This document shows positions 41,736 to 53,481 of a DNA stretch of 64,000 nt, in pieces; the first letter of the stretch is position 1, and each line of letters opens with the position of its first letter. The stretch is from positions 6,822,501-6,886,500 of the forward strand of contig NC_085128.1 of NCBI RefSeq assembly GCF_030269925.1, written 5' to 3'. The notes under the pieces were generated by a model. It did no database searches and had not been told where the DNA came from. It saw only the letters and a list, made by a program, of their open reading frames with translations. The position numbers and the translations under genes were made by a program. The DNA is from Bombyx mori (taxonomy: Eukaryota; Arthropoda; Insecta; Lepidoptera; Bombycidae).

Positions 41736-42610
41736 AATTACACAATCTAACTTCTTAGCAAACTCTTAGTACTTTCGGCACTTTTACTTCCCACATGCTT
41801 ATATAGGTACATGTCTCAATTAGACAATAGTTAGTTTCCTACAAGGTTACAACCATAATACCAATGGGTGCAAAGTTCACTGAACGGGTGTTGTTTCAAT
41901 TTCAAACATTTTTTTACTCATTTTTTTAATAACATTGACGTTCAAATATGCAAGATCTTGTAAACACATTGCACAAGCAAGGTGTGACTTTGGATCGTGA
42001 TTATCTCCTTACATGATCGTTGTTGCAAAGTGCTGGGAGTTTCTTTTGTGCCGTCGCCTATGAGTGCGGTGCGATGCCTAAACATCTAAATTGTTCACTA
42101 GTTCTCACGGGCTTTGAGAATTGACACGAATTGCACAAGCTATTGTTTTTCCTCAACTTTATTTACAATGAAATATTTTACAATCTATAACTTATATCCT
42201 ATTTTACACTGATCATTTGAAATGTTTATTTAATCAATTGCAGTAGTATTACAATGTAAATTTGTATAATCGTTCAATAGAGTGAATCATTTAATTGACA
42301 TGTTTATAGAAAGAAAAAAAACTTCTTCAAACTTTTGTACTTACTAATAACTGGGTAAGTTCCAAAGTTTGATTATAAAACTTATAACCAATTGAAAGAT
42401 TATTTATTATAATTACTATCACAAATAATTTAGGGTAACTATTCGTAGACAATCGCCTCTGTGGGTGTCCTTTCTGTTAAATCACACATAACATAATGAA
42501 AGCAGCAACTTTGAATTTTACAATACGTTTAAATAAATAATATTACCACGACACCCATAGAGACCAACTAATTTAATGGCAGTGTAATAGTAAAATGAAA
42601 ATTTATAAAA
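41736..42610. other. 3' flank of the CBM14 gene
   Basis: It contains the candidate poly(A) signals noted above and no repeat that I recognise. Confidence 0.4.
42235..42408 (-). other. Candidate polyadenylation signals of the CBM14 gene
   Basis: On the minus strand AATAAA occurs at 42408-42403 and 42240-42235, about 200 and 370 bases past the stop. Either position is reasonable for the 3' end. Confidence 0.35.
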
Positions 42611-44451
42611 TTATGTTTTAACTTTAGTTCTCCCGAATTCTTCGATTTGGTCGTATTCCGAAAAACCGGGATCTGAGTCGTAGTACGCGTAGTCGTAGCT
42701 CGTATCTTCTTTATTGTGCGAAGGCTTAGCGAAATGCGGTGCTTTAGTAGTGGGTCTTGGCACATAGGTAGGAGATATTGTGGGTGCTACAGGCGCCCCG
42801 GTACCACGGCTGTGGGGTCTTGTTGGTCGGCTTTCTATAGTTTTCGTGGGTAAATTTGTCGTAGGTTTTGCATTGGCATTATTATATGATGCAAAATTTG
42901 GCGCCTCACTAGGGCGCGATGTTGTAGTATAAGTTTGGTAATAGTCAAACGTACGCTGGGCACTAATAGTCTGCGGTACAACTGTGGTTGTAGGCAGTTC
43001 AGGTGCTCGAGTTGTTTGTGGAGGATTCGAAACCGGTGTGGGAGCCGGCCTGAAAGGTCGCGGTGAAGTCTGGGATTTTAACTTTGACGGAGATTGTGTT
43101 TTAGCCAATTTTTTTCGTTCTTCAGGCAATCTGTTACCACTGGCTGCAATATTCAAAGAATGCGCTCCAGACAGAAGCTCTCTGTCATACAACTCCGGTC
43201 TATACAAGCCGTCGTCTTCACCTTGTGGTGGTCGATATTGTCCGTCATCTTCTCCAGATTCGTCATAGTTGTTAGCGGGCGCGTTGAAACCGATGTTAGT
43301 GTTGTAAGCAACTTTATTTAGATTTGCAGGTGGTTCAGGTCGGTACGTGGACGTGATTAAAGTTGTCGATATTGTTGTTGATGCAGTCGCAGGGCTATTA
43401 AAATAGTTAGTTTTAGAATACGGTACGACGTTATTTTTTTCGGGTTCATAAGGCACGCTGTTATAATTTTTGTACGGTGGTGTATTCGGGACAACATTTC
43501 GTACATTATTATAGTTGGATGCAGTGGTTTGGGTGCTTCGATTGTTGTAATTTCCATTATTATTTTTGTTTCGGTTGAATTCGGGATCACGGGGTGCTTC
43601 GTCAACGTTAAATCCATTGCGCACTTTGAACGAACGATTATCATTTTGCAGGTTGTAGCCAGCTGTTGATTGCCCTTCATTATTGTACAACTCGACTAAT
43701 CCTTGTTTCTTGTTCACTTTAGGCGCGGCGGTAGTCTGCGGGAAAGTAATCTGTGTAGCTTTGGAATTGTAAAATCTATTTTGTTTCGGTGTCACTCTAC
43801 TTACTTCAACATATTCATCTTTATATTCTCTAAACTGGGGTGGCAAGTTCGGAGTTGTCTCGCTTTGCCTCTGTGTGGGTACATTGATTGTAGTGAAGGT
43901 TTGTTGGTTTTGATATGGCGTGCTAGGAGTTGTGTTACTTTGCTTATTCTGAGGATTTCGACGATTAAAGTTTTGCTGTGTCAGTTCGAAGTAAGGTTGT
44001 TGTGAAGGTAAATTAGGTGCGTACGTGGTTGGAACCGGCGCAGAACTAGAAACTGGGACTGGTCGTTTTCTCACGAGTTTACGCTTCGATGTTTCGTAAG
44101 GTGGTAAGCTTGAGGGTTGTGGAGCAAGTGGTGGTGATACTGTCGTGTATTGCGCTGTAATTGTAGTTTTAGGGCGAAGTGTAGCTCTCCTGAACGACTG
44201 CCGAGGCTGTGTCTGAGGAGCTTGGGAGGTGGGTTGAGCAGGCGCTACGGGTGATACTGGATCGTCACGGCCACGGTCACGTTGTCCAGTGAAAAAGTCG
44301 GAAGAATGTGCCGCACGAAGATCAGACCCAGCTCCGTTTGATGCGCCGTTGTTTTGTGAAAGTCGGCGGTCACCGGTCTCGGCGCGTTGAAGGCCGAATT
44401 CTGTTTCTTCTTCGCGATTAGCGGGAGATGACAGCTTTCTCGTATCATATC
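42611..44451 (-). CDS. CBM14 protein long low-complexity terminal exon
   Basis: 612 codons and TAA, entered in phase 1 after ttgccatag. The exon is dominated by Pro, Thr, Ser, Gln and Asn (stretches such as TTAPELPTTTVVPQ-like and NNNGNYNNR), so it is likely disordered and O-glycosylated. Within it, EDDGLYRPELYDRELLSGAH followed by SLNIAASGNRLPEERKKL looks like an ordered, conserved block. The end is acidic and Tyr-rich (SYDYAYYDSDPGFSEYDQ). The frame continues upstream to 44542 only because the intron is open there. Confidence 0.93.
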
Positions 44452-47400
44452 CTATGGCAACATAACAATAATTTATTTGACTACTTATCCACAATGATGC
44501 ATTGATAATCGCTCCGGTTCTTAGCAAATACTGGCCAGCCATTTATAACAATATTTTTTAAATAAATGCTATTCGTGAAATCTTGATAAAAAGCAGAATA
44601 AGCGTTCGTTCTTAAAGCGTAGGGCTGACCGCTACCGAACGCATTTAATTGATATATTTTTCGCTAATTGTGTTATAAGTATGAATGTTGAATGCATGGC
44701 AAACATACAAGCATTTTTACGATTATGAAATTATAAAGCCAACTTATGCTAATCAAATCAGTTTTGTAACAATCCACTGTAAGATGATTCGTCAATACCT
44801 TTAGCTCTGCATCGTATAGTCCTCAATTATTTGGTGTTCTATGGATAAAACGTTCAGTAAATTACTAAAATTAAAGTTTTTTTTTCTTTTGCCTTATATG
44901 CGTTCTTACCGCTTTAGTAGTAACAGTCACAAAAAAACAATTATTGTCTATTTATAATTCTGTCTGATTTCTCTATGATGATGAGAAATCTAATGAAATA
45001 AAAAAAGTTAAAAATGTAATTGATGAATTTGAGACAATTTTAAAATTATATTATAATAATTATAATTTTAGATGTTTAAGGCTTTGGTTTGTACAAATTT
45101 TATTTGTGAGGGTTATAATGTTAGTCGCAAAGCAAGCTCACCGGATCCGATCCTGTAGAGATCAAACTGACCGTCGTAGATATCCGCGGGACAGGCGAGG
45201 GGGTCGTCATCTCCCCAATCCGTGCAGGTCTGCGCTTCCTGGTGGAACAGCGTACCGGGGGGACAGAAGAACCTGAAGTCCCGGATCCCACCGCCGGCGA
45301 CTCTCACGCATACGTGGAAGGCCTTGCATCCGGACTTGGCGTCAGCATAGTACGCCCCCAGGATGCGGCCCTTACAATTAAATCTTTCTGCTCCCCCTGA
45401 ATACGACATGAATCATGTTGTTACATTTAATTTTGTTACATTTGATGCCTTTGTTTACACTGGCATTAACATACATATTATATAGGTTGAAACACAAAGT
45501 TTCCACAAGGAAAAATTCACCACTGTCTTAAGGATCCCAATTTTATATATGACTAGCTGACCCGGCAGACTTCGCAGTGCCTCAATCGATAAATAAAAGA
45601 TCTAAACTTTTGTATAAAATAAACTTAAAACAAACAAAAGGAATTCGTCCGACAGGGCACACATCTAAGAAAAAACAAAATTGTTATTTTCATTTAATTC
45701 CGAGCATTTTCATATTTGTCTACCTTTTAAACCTTCTCTGGACTTCCACAAATAATTCAAGATTAAAATTAGCCAAATCGGTCCAGCCGTTCTCGAATTT
45801 TAGCGAGACTAACGAACAGAAATTCATTTTTATATATATAGAATAGAAGACAGATAATAGATAATAGATTAGAGGATTAAAGTATGCTATGCTCTCCAAA
45901 AGTGAATATAAAACATAATCCACGGAATTAATATCGGGAATCGTATCGAAAGAACTTTATTACCGAGTGCTGGGTCTTACTTAAAGCCTGACCTAACAAT
46001 AGGCTGAATTTATGAACATATAATGTGGTGTTAATAAGAGGCTTAACTAGTTTCTCGAGAGCTTTATCGTGATACACTTGTATCCATTATTGGAAAACTT
46101 TTTCACGAACAATTGCATCTGTCAGTCCTTGATATCTAATGCCTTACAAAATCATAACTAAGCCCGTTTTTTTAACGTATTAAAAGGTTAACAGGTTCAC
46201 GGCCCATCTGCTGTTAAGTGGCTACTGGAGGCCATGGAAACTGTGCAAATGCCGCGACCCACTTTGACACTTCAAGTCGAAGTCTCGGTTGCATTCTATA
46301 ACAGCTGTTTTATCCTTCAAAACGTAATCCATGATGTTTCGCGGCAAAAATAGACAAGATGACAGTTCGTACTCTTACACTCAAACTATCACCAAACACA
46401 AGCGGCAAATAACCAGTAATTAAGCATTTCTTCTTCTCAGTCGTTCACTCCTGGCGGAGTGGTCGTGGTTACGTAAGTCTTAATATTTGGTTGCGGCTTT
46501 TGAGAGGCTTCTCCATCTCTCTCTATTTGTGGCGGTACGTGTACACTCAGTAAGGGAACACTTCGTAGAAAACTTAACCAAGTCTGTCCACCTTGTGGGT
46601 GATCGGCCGCGAGAGCGTTGACCGTCTACTCTTCCTTGAACCACTAAACGTTCCAATGACCTTTCATTACGAATGATAAGCATTTAATTATAGGATATTA
46701 TTAAAATACCGGCTTTATATTTTATTATCAGTGCTATCCAATGCAATAATATGCAATCGATAGACTAATAAAAAAGAAGGTTTTTGATATTTCAATAACT
46801 ATATAATAAAATAAGAATAAAATAATATTGTTTTAGGCTACACGCGCATCATATTGTCACGGCCATGAAGTTCTCTTTGTCATCCCACTCTATTGTAACA
46901 AGGACCGGAACGAAAACGAAAAAATATAATTAGCATTTAATTAACAATTAAAATTTTACTTTATTTATTTTTTTATTATTGTAATCATATTTATGGCCAA
47001 ACGGTGTATACACGAGTTAACTTAAGTTCTTTACTGTTGTTTCATTTTCAATAATAACTAAGAAAATAAATTACAACAAAAATCTGTTCTTTTTTTTATT
47101 TTTTTTATTGCCCTTGTAGGCAGACGAGCATACGGCCCACCTGATGATGAGTAGTTACCGTCGCCCATGGACTTCAGCAATGCCAGGGGCAGAGCCAAGC
47201 CGCTGCCTACCGCTTAATACTCTCCACAAGCCTCGTTTGAAGAAGGACATGTCATAGCGCTCGGGAAACACCGTGGAGGGGAGCTCATTCCATAGCCGGA
47301 TGGTACGTGGCAAAAATGGTACGTGTTCTTACGCAATTTCAATATTCCATAGTTACGATAACATTATTATGATGCGAACTTAATACATTCACTAAACATA

Positions 47401-50400
47401 TGGCTTGTGTAACGGATGCAGGTAAATGTGAGTCAAGTTATTGAGTAAACATGTAACATAAGTACGTAAACGGTCTTTCGGCGGTTAGATTGGTTTCGTA
47501 CAAACCACAACAGAATGTGGTAGCAGAAATTCATACTCAAACTTACAAAACTCCTATGTAGGTAATAAAATTATGGATGACCACACCACCACACCACTGG
47601 GATGATCGATCTATTCGTAAAACTTAGAATTTAAAACTTTTAGAACACTAAACATCCCAGATTAGTCCGTTGAATGCCCGTCTATCTTTGGATAGTCAAT
47701 CGTTAGATATAACTTTGGTTAGGAATATAGGAAATTTAACACTACGGGTAACTTTCTTTTTTTTTTGTTATCTTTTTTTTTAAATATATGAAAATGTTCC
47801 GTAGGAAATATTGAAAAACCAGTTTGTAAATTCGGTGCTCAGTCCTTTGTGATGTCACCTGGGGCATTTCTAGTATTATACAATGCAGATTTCATAAGAT
47901 TCATACGTGCGTAGTAAGGCGATTTTTTTCGCAAATTATCAAGGTTTTTTAGTAAATGTACTTTCAAATACTCACTGTTACTGTCGTGGTTTAATAAGGG
48001 TCTGAAATTTTTAAATATCGGAATGCGACTCAATACAGTTAAAACAAATAACAGTATAGCTAACGATTGAGGACAGTGTACGCGAGTAATGAGATATTTG
48101 TGAACAAGTACCTACTAAGTAATATTAATTTAATTAATTATTTGATAATATGTTAATTTATTTTAATCATATTAATTTAGTACTGGTGGTAGGACCTCTT
48201 ATGAGTCCGAACGGGTAGGTCTGTCTATTTCTGCCGTGAAGCAGTAATGCGTTTCAGTTTGAAAGGCGGGGCAGCCGTAGTAGTAACCATACTGAGAGCT
48301 TAGAAATTATATTTCAAGGTGGGTAGCGCATTTACGTCGTAGATGTCTATGGGCTCCAGTAACCACTTAACACCAGGTTGGCTGTGAGCTCGTCTACCCA
48401 TATAAGCAATAAAATAAAACAAATATTATCTCCGGTCTACTGTGTAAAGCATAGTAGTGTTGCGCAAGAGTAAGTACTGAATGCCGCAAGGTGCATCCTG
48501 CGCAAAAGGTCAGCGTACTACCTTATAATGCCTTATATAATGTAAGGTATAATGTGTTCAACGTGTGTGATATATTTAGACTCGGTCGTTTAGAAGATGC
48601 TGACGGACGGCAAATGTAGGCTAATGGTCGCGATCATTTTAAATGTAATCAACGGAAGATTTTCAACTGATTTTCTGATTAAAAAAAAAATTACATTAAT
48701 GCTTACTGCGTGTTTAATGGTCACACAAAAACTTGACCATAAGCATCGTTATGCAATATAAAATGCTAAAAGTAATGTAATTGAAGCAGGCCCGGCGCGG
48801 CGAGAGTTTCGGGCTGTGATGAACCAAATCGTTTATAGTTTGATGAATAAATTTCCTAACATTTAAGAACTTTTAGTACATAACTTGATATGGCGTGAAA
48901 CGGTCGTGTTGTAAGCATACGTGTATTCAATTAAAAAATTTCACGCGATTTCGGCGTGGGTATCCGTACATTTCACACTCGAAATGCAAATACAAATAAA
49001 TGTTTCGTAACGGAAGAAACGTCTTTGTTTTTTGGATTAGACGTGCTATTTGGACATGAGGAGAGCAATATAATATGCGACCGAAGAGTTCATCGAGTTC
49101 AGGGCTGTCCGATTCACAACAGAAATTAACTAAACTAATAACCGAATGCTGTCGTATTTTAACTCAAGATTTTAATTGAACTTCCGTAAGTTACATGGAT
49201 AATCGAATTAAGAATTCCCTGCTTTTCGCAGACATGAATACAAATAAGCAATTATTTAAAACATTTCTTTGACAGCCCTAGTGAATATAGTGTGATGGTT
49301 GTACTCAGCAAAGTGACGTAACCTATGTTGTGATGAGTCGTTTAAATTTTATAGCTGATCGATAAAAAACTTTACTGAAAGAATATGCAACGTCTTTCGA
49401 TGAATAGTTGCATTAGGTCAATGACTTTGAATTACTTTCGATTTTCATTCATACGTATATGCATTATAAATATTTCTATTTGTATTATTGATATTAATAA
49501 CTGTGTCGCAAAATCGTAATGTGTCCCGTATTTAAATGCTAATTTAGTTCAAATAAAATTTAAATTTCATGTTTTTTCTATTGATATATATGCTCTTAGC
49601 ACTTCATCAAGACGTATAGGCGTTTTTTATTTACGTTTGTGCATTTCAAATTCGATATTGACTGAAATTTTAATACAATTTGCATGGGTAATTTCCTAAA
49701 TTGGAAAAGTATTTAGTATTTGTATGTTAAAAATGAATTCCCTAATAGCTATGCTAATAGTAAGCTATGTAAATTTTAAAACAGCTCTTAATTTGGGGCA
49801 CATACAATGTTTTCTCATATCGAAATTGAGATACAAAACAATTCGTGTCTAAAGTTGCGTTTATCGTAATTATATAATAAAAAAATATAGATGTTATTAG
49901 TAAGGAGGTGAAGGCCACAAAACGGTTGGATAATTTTCAAAATAATCGAGATATTTAGTTAAGTTTGTGATGAACCTTGAATTAACTCATCCACTCTCCG
50001 GTCGTCACGCCGCCCCAGTTTGTACGGAGAACGGGCCGTGGGAATATCTCTTATGTAAATCCGGCGATCAGGGATCTTTATCTGTGGTTCTAAATCTCTT
50101 TGACCTTTATGAGTTGCTAATATTTAATTCGATTCAATATTGATTAATTTAAACCAAGCAACACAACATTTCCATTCCTAAGCTCGTTCTCGCGTTACTC
50201 AATTAACATCGTTCATCAATTTAAATCATGGCATGGCGTAAATATTATTTAAATTTCGAACTGATATTTTTTACTATACAGTCATGTTTCGTTGAATTTC
50301 AATAAAAATAATCGAATGTCTTTTTGACGATTACACTTGGACGAAATAATTGTTTTAAAATAGAGATAAATTTAAAGAAGAACGATCTCTAAAAACAAGT

Positions 50401-52120
50401 GTACTTAGACCTTTCAACTTGTGACCACCCGTCTGCCTCGGGGCACAGAGCGAATGGAAAGTGCATCATTGCGCAAGAAATACTTGCGCGGTACGTACAC
50501 AGCCAATATACAAAATGTATTGTGCATCCCTAATGATCGCGTGCAGTCTGTGTATCTTCATACGAGTACAAAATATAAATTGTTCTTAAATTTGTTCTGA
50601 TAATAGGATAAACCGCGTTACTTTGAAAGTTTCTCTTAATAAATAATTCAAAGTGTAAATGTTGCGGTAGTAACAATAGTTGAATTTAAACTCTAGATTT
50701 TAGATCTAATTACATCTTAGGTATATCACAAAATGTTTTAGAATTTTTTGGGAATTTTTGAAACGGCAATACTGTTATTAAGCAGGAGATATTGAACTTT
50801 CTTGCTCGATTATAAATTGATTGTTACATATTGAATTGGTTTCAAGATATAATGATTAAGCTATTAGATCGCTTCGTTGTTCTTCTGCTACCAAAGCAAA
50901 GTCTGTTAGTATGCTTGTGACAAATATGTATTTGATATTTTGGGTCTCAGTTTTGTCTTTATCACGTATATGTATTTCAAGTGCCAATAATACGTAGAAA
51001 ATCTAAGCTGAATTTGAGGACATTGAAAGTGAAACGTTAATTTATTATTAATAATGATCGCACAGTGATCGAAATGCCACCATAATCACTGACACCTCGA
51101 CAATTATATTTGTTTTAAGAATTAGATATTATTTTATTTCTTGTTCTTAAAATTCCTAGAAAAACTGAATATTCCTATTTCAATATATTCATAACACTCG
51201 TCAATAGTTACTAAAAAAAAATCGAATGAAAATCAAAGCATTAAATGATACTTAACTATTTTATGATGGTCTATTCTAATATACATAGATTTTTTTTGTA
51301 AATAAACAAAGTCTTTTTAGTTTGGGAGCTATTATAACTATCATACAGCGAATGGTGTTTTCAACGTAGCGATTTAAATTGACCTAATTGCTTTTAGTTT
51401 TAATCAATGACTGCTTAAATTGTATCGAAATTTCAAAAAGTTGAAATAGGGATTACATTTCACTGAATAGAAAGAGAGAATCAAGTGTTCCGTATGAGGT
51501 GGATCATCAAAAAAAAAATTAACCCCTATCGGGAGAAACCCTCGTTAATGCGGAGGAAAATCGTAATAATGTAAAATATAATTTAATTGCAAAATTATTT
51601 GGCGAATTAAAAACTTTTAAATAATGTACATTAAGTAAATACCACATAACATAAATATACAAATATTTCCTAATGCGCGAAAAAAACGTTTCCTACGATA
51701 AAGTACACGATATTTTACTCATTTATACATTAAATTAGAACATGAAAGTACCTACATATTTTTAGTTACGTTCAAAGAAAAAAACAAGTGAAGAAAACAT
51801 TTAAAATTACGAAACCATGGTTGTTGTCTGCAATTCAAGCTCAAAGACTTTAAAAAGTAGTTCAGAATTTATTCTTAATAAAGTATAGGTACAAAACAAA
51901 CACATTTTGCAAAAGTTTATGCAAAAACAAAGAAACACAAAATTAATCTGGTCCTTTTCCTCGTTGTCGGAAAATTCCAAAAGCGGATTTTCCACCAAAT
52001 GCTTTCCCGATTATATCCGCAATTGCGTCACAGTGCACGATGAGAGAACACCACAGATCACACGATGTTTCACTTACCAAGTACAGGGAGCAACGTCAGC
52101 AAGATCCACAAGGGGGACAT
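42611..52120 (-). CDS. Secreted CBM14 chitin-binding protein, CPAP1-like, with long P/T/Q/N-rich tail
   Basis: Minus-strand gene. Supported exons, in order of transcription: 52120-52078 (start and signal peptide), 48001-47859, 45396-45142 (CBM14 domain) and 44451-42611 (tail and stop). The last three join in agreeing phases (1/1 twice) and give 745 residues. The single peritrophin-type domain has six cysteines spaced 15, 5, 14, 12 and 10 residues apart, as in insect CPAP1 and peritrophin proteins, so the protein should bind chitin in cuticle or another extracellular matrix. The signal exon ends phase 1 while exon 48001-47859 starts phase 2, so at least one exon is missing between them; 50089-49976 is a weak candidate. 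The single domain with a long low-complexity tail favours a CPAP1-like protein over a peritrophic membrane protein with many domains. The exact orthologue is not recognised. Confidence 0.85.
44452..45141 (-). other. Last intron of the CBM14 gene
   Basis: 690 bases, gtgagc...ccatag, AT-rich and free of recognisable repeats. Confidence 0.8.
45142..45396 (-). CDS. CBM14 (peritrophin-type chitin-binding) domain exon
   Basis: Acceptor gtattcag, donor gtgagc, phase 1 at both ends, 84 whole codons. Cysteines fall in FNCKGR, SGCKAF, HVCV, FFCPP, QTCTDW and LACP. Aromatic residues typical of the chitin-binding face are present (AYYAD, FHV, DFRFF). The exon ends FDLYRIGSG. The single-domain arrangement is that of CPAP1-type proteins. 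Confidence 0.95.
45553..45842 (-). mobile_element. Short Helitron-like element in a CBM14 intron
   Basis: On the minus strand it begins near TCTATATATATAAAAATGAA and ends gcgaagtctgccgggtcagCTAG (45556-45553) before a T. It matches 34551-34848 along its length. The precise 5' base is uncertain because the start is TA-rich. The plus-strand 89-codon ORF is repeat translation. Confidence 0.75.
46189..46385 (-). mobile_element. Decayed Bm1-type SINE
   Basis: caggttcacggcccatctgc, gttaagtggctactggaggc and gatgtttcgcggcaaaaata are the reversed Bm1 order. No tail is left. Confidence 0.6.
46432..46690 (-). pseudogene. RTE-like LINE C-terminal fragment
   Basis: The minus strand reads LERLVVQGRVDGQRSRGRSP then TRWTDLVK and NRERWRSLSKAATKY-stop, followed by gaagaagaa. 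This is the same type of C-terminus as 20345-21278. Confidence 0.7.
47091..47322 (-). mobile_element. CR1/L2-like LINE 3' end
   Basis: On the minus strand it codes for TIRLWNELPSTVFPERYDMS and FFKRGLWRVLSGRQRLGSAP, then GIAEVHGRR. It then runs through gtgggccgtatgctcgtctg, cctacaagggcaata and an A-tail. The RxxRLWNxLP motif is typical of CR1/L2-like C-termini. Same family as 60429-60675. Confidence 0.75.
47323..47858. other. CBM14 intron sequence, nothing recognised
   Basis: AT-rich; no supported feature. Confidence 0.4.
47859..48001 (-). CDS. CBM14 protein internal exon (pre-domain linker)
   Basis: Acceptor aaatttcag, donor gtgaca, starts phase 2 and ends phase 1. It encodes 47 whole codons, among them NLDNLRKKSPYYARMNLMKS and ALYNTRNAP. 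The last split codon joins the next exon as Gly, giving NAPGGAERF directly before the first cysteine of the CBM14 domain. The region is basic and probably helical, and is not itself a known domain. Confidence 0.8.
48181..48416 (+). mobile_element. Bm1-type SINE tail half in a CBM14 intron
   Basis: tactggtggtaggacctctt through ctacccatataagcaataaa. Antisense to the gene. Confidence 0.9.
48417..52077. other. Large 5' intron region of the CBM14 gene
   Basis: Mostly AT-rich and repeat-poor. GC-richer islands stand at 48786-48820, 49985-50085 (the tentative exon) and 50420-50500. The missing exon needed to restore phase should lie here. A second look at the island at 48786-48820 found an acceptor-like catcacag but no usable donor. 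Confidence 0.35.
49976..50089 (-). CDS. Tentative internal exon of the CBM14 gene
   Basis: A CpG-rich island in AT-rich intron. On the minus strand the frame reads PQIKIPDRRIYIRDIPTARS and continues PYKLGRRDDRRVDELIQ. The entry phase fits the signal exon if tttag is the acceptor (the tract before it is purine-rich and poor). The exit at CAAG|gttcat is a weak donor and gives phase 1, which does not match the phase 2 start of the next exon. The plus strand is open here as well. The charged basic stretch followed by DELIQ would sit sensibly before the next exon, but this is inference. Confidence 0.27.
52078..52120 (-). CDS. Probable first coding exon with signal peptide of the CBM14 protein
   Basis: ATG at 52120 then MSPLWILLTLLPVL, a short charge-free hydrophobic leader, followed by a perfect donor gtaagt after one further base (phase 1). 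Short signal-peptide exons ending in phase 1 are common in insect cuticular and peritrophin-like genes. Assignment to this gene rests on strand, distance and the lack of another candidate, not on a closed phase chain. Confidence 0.6.
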
Positions 52121-52260
52121 GTTCTCGCGATGTGCGTCGCGTAGGAACTGGCTAGAAGTACGCATGCGCCGCCCGCCCGTTCTCATGGAGGGGAGATCTG
52201 AAAGCTCGCCGCCCGCCCGTGACCGTCGACCATCCGTCAAAGTTAAATGTTAATGAGTAA
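52121..52260 (-). promoter_or_regulatory. GC-rich proximal promoter with two GC boxes before the signal exon
   Basis: This block is far richer in G+C than its surroundings. The 14-base motif cgccgcccgcccgt occurs twice in the same orientation, at 52167-52180 and 52207-52220, exactly 40 bases apart. Read with the gene it is gggcgggcgg, the GC box bound by Sp1/KLF factors. The start of transcription is not fixed by the sequence. Confidence 0.4.
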
Positions 52261-53097
52261 ACTAATGTAAGGAAATATTAAATTCCTTAAAAATTAAAAT
52301 TCATTGATAACTTTTGTTCATAATTCCAAAAAAAAAAAGAATGTGGAAATGGTATGGGATTTGTTTATGTATATGTATGTGTGTATGTGTATGTATGTAA
52401 TGTTTCATTGGATTGGTACACCGCGCGCAATTCGTTTCCAATTAATTCTTGTCCACCTGATGGTTGCCTGGAAGAGATCGCTCTTAGCGATAAGCCCGCC
52501 AATTGTGCTTTTTTTTATTTAATGTATCGCATTGCTTAGTTATTTTTTTGGTGTACAATAATGAATACTCTCTTTCTCTCTCTCTCTAAAATGAAATTAT
52601 CAGAACGCCACTCTGAGGAATTTTGCACGCAGTCTGTTTAATGTTAATCAAACTCATAACTATTATAATGTGCGCAACTACTCTTGCAACTTACCAAATA
52701 ATAACCTTTTTTTTTACCTTTGTTCTTTATAATTTACCTGTACGCCAAGCGACTCATGATTTATTGTGAATTAATATATAAGTATACATTTAAAATAATA
52801 GGATGTTTTGCAAATGCTTAGATGCTGATAAAGAAGTTAAAGGAAATCTTTAACTTACAAAATAGATAGGCACTACCGTGCAACGAACTACCTTTTAACA
52901 CTTGTGAAATTATTTTACGACCATTTATTGACACTTGAAATTTTGAAGCCGCTGCAATTGCAACGGTATTATTTGGTTTCCAAATTTTATTGGTGTACAT
53001 TATTATAACAATCGCTCATAGCCGATCTATGGCTCCACTCTAAGAACCGTAAGTTTGAAAACTAGTCACTTGTAAATAGAAATTTGCGAAATCAAAG
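52221..53097. other. Upstream flank of the CBM14 gene
   Basis: Includes a TGTA-rich simple repeat (about 52366-52401) and a short TC run (52570-52587). No gene is supported. Confidence 0.45.
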
Positions 53098-53300
53098 ACG
53101 ACGTAGCCTAAAGGATAATGACAGCTGGTGTACTCGTGTCGAGCGATGCGATTATGCCGATGTTCCAATCCTGCAAGAAGTAAGCAATTTTTCTAATGAA
53201 ATACACACTTAAATCATGTTCACGAATGACTTGTACGAAGAAGGGATAACATATTATTATAATGAGAATCAACCCCGCATAAACTATAATTTTCATTATT
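53098..53300 (+). mobile_element. Bm1 head and middle region without tail
   Basis: gtagcctaaaggataatgac (A box), gatgttccaatcctgcaag (B box region), ttctaatgaaatacacac and aagggataacatattattat follow the Bm1 order. Confidence 0.65.
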
Positions 53301-53481
53301 ACATTTATACAATTAACCAAAATATATCAAGTCTCAATGTAGGTGGCAGCATGGGCTCAGGTGAATTCGTTGATTCCATAGATAATACACATAAGTTAGT
53401 TATAGAGAAGCAACTCAAGCACTAAACAAAAATGTTTGCGGGCATCGGTCACTAGATGGCTTCGCTTCGATTTCTTTTTAC

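Noticed and set aside
44452..44542. N-terminal extension MAGQYLLRTGAI... of the 643-codon frame
   Set aside because: It reads through intron upstream of the acceptor ccatag; the phase-consistent join to the CBM14 exon is far better supported.
48786..48835. Exon of the CBM14 gene on the minus strand after catcacag
   Set aside because: Open in two frames and CpG-rich, but no donor before the stops, so it cannot be placed in the gene.
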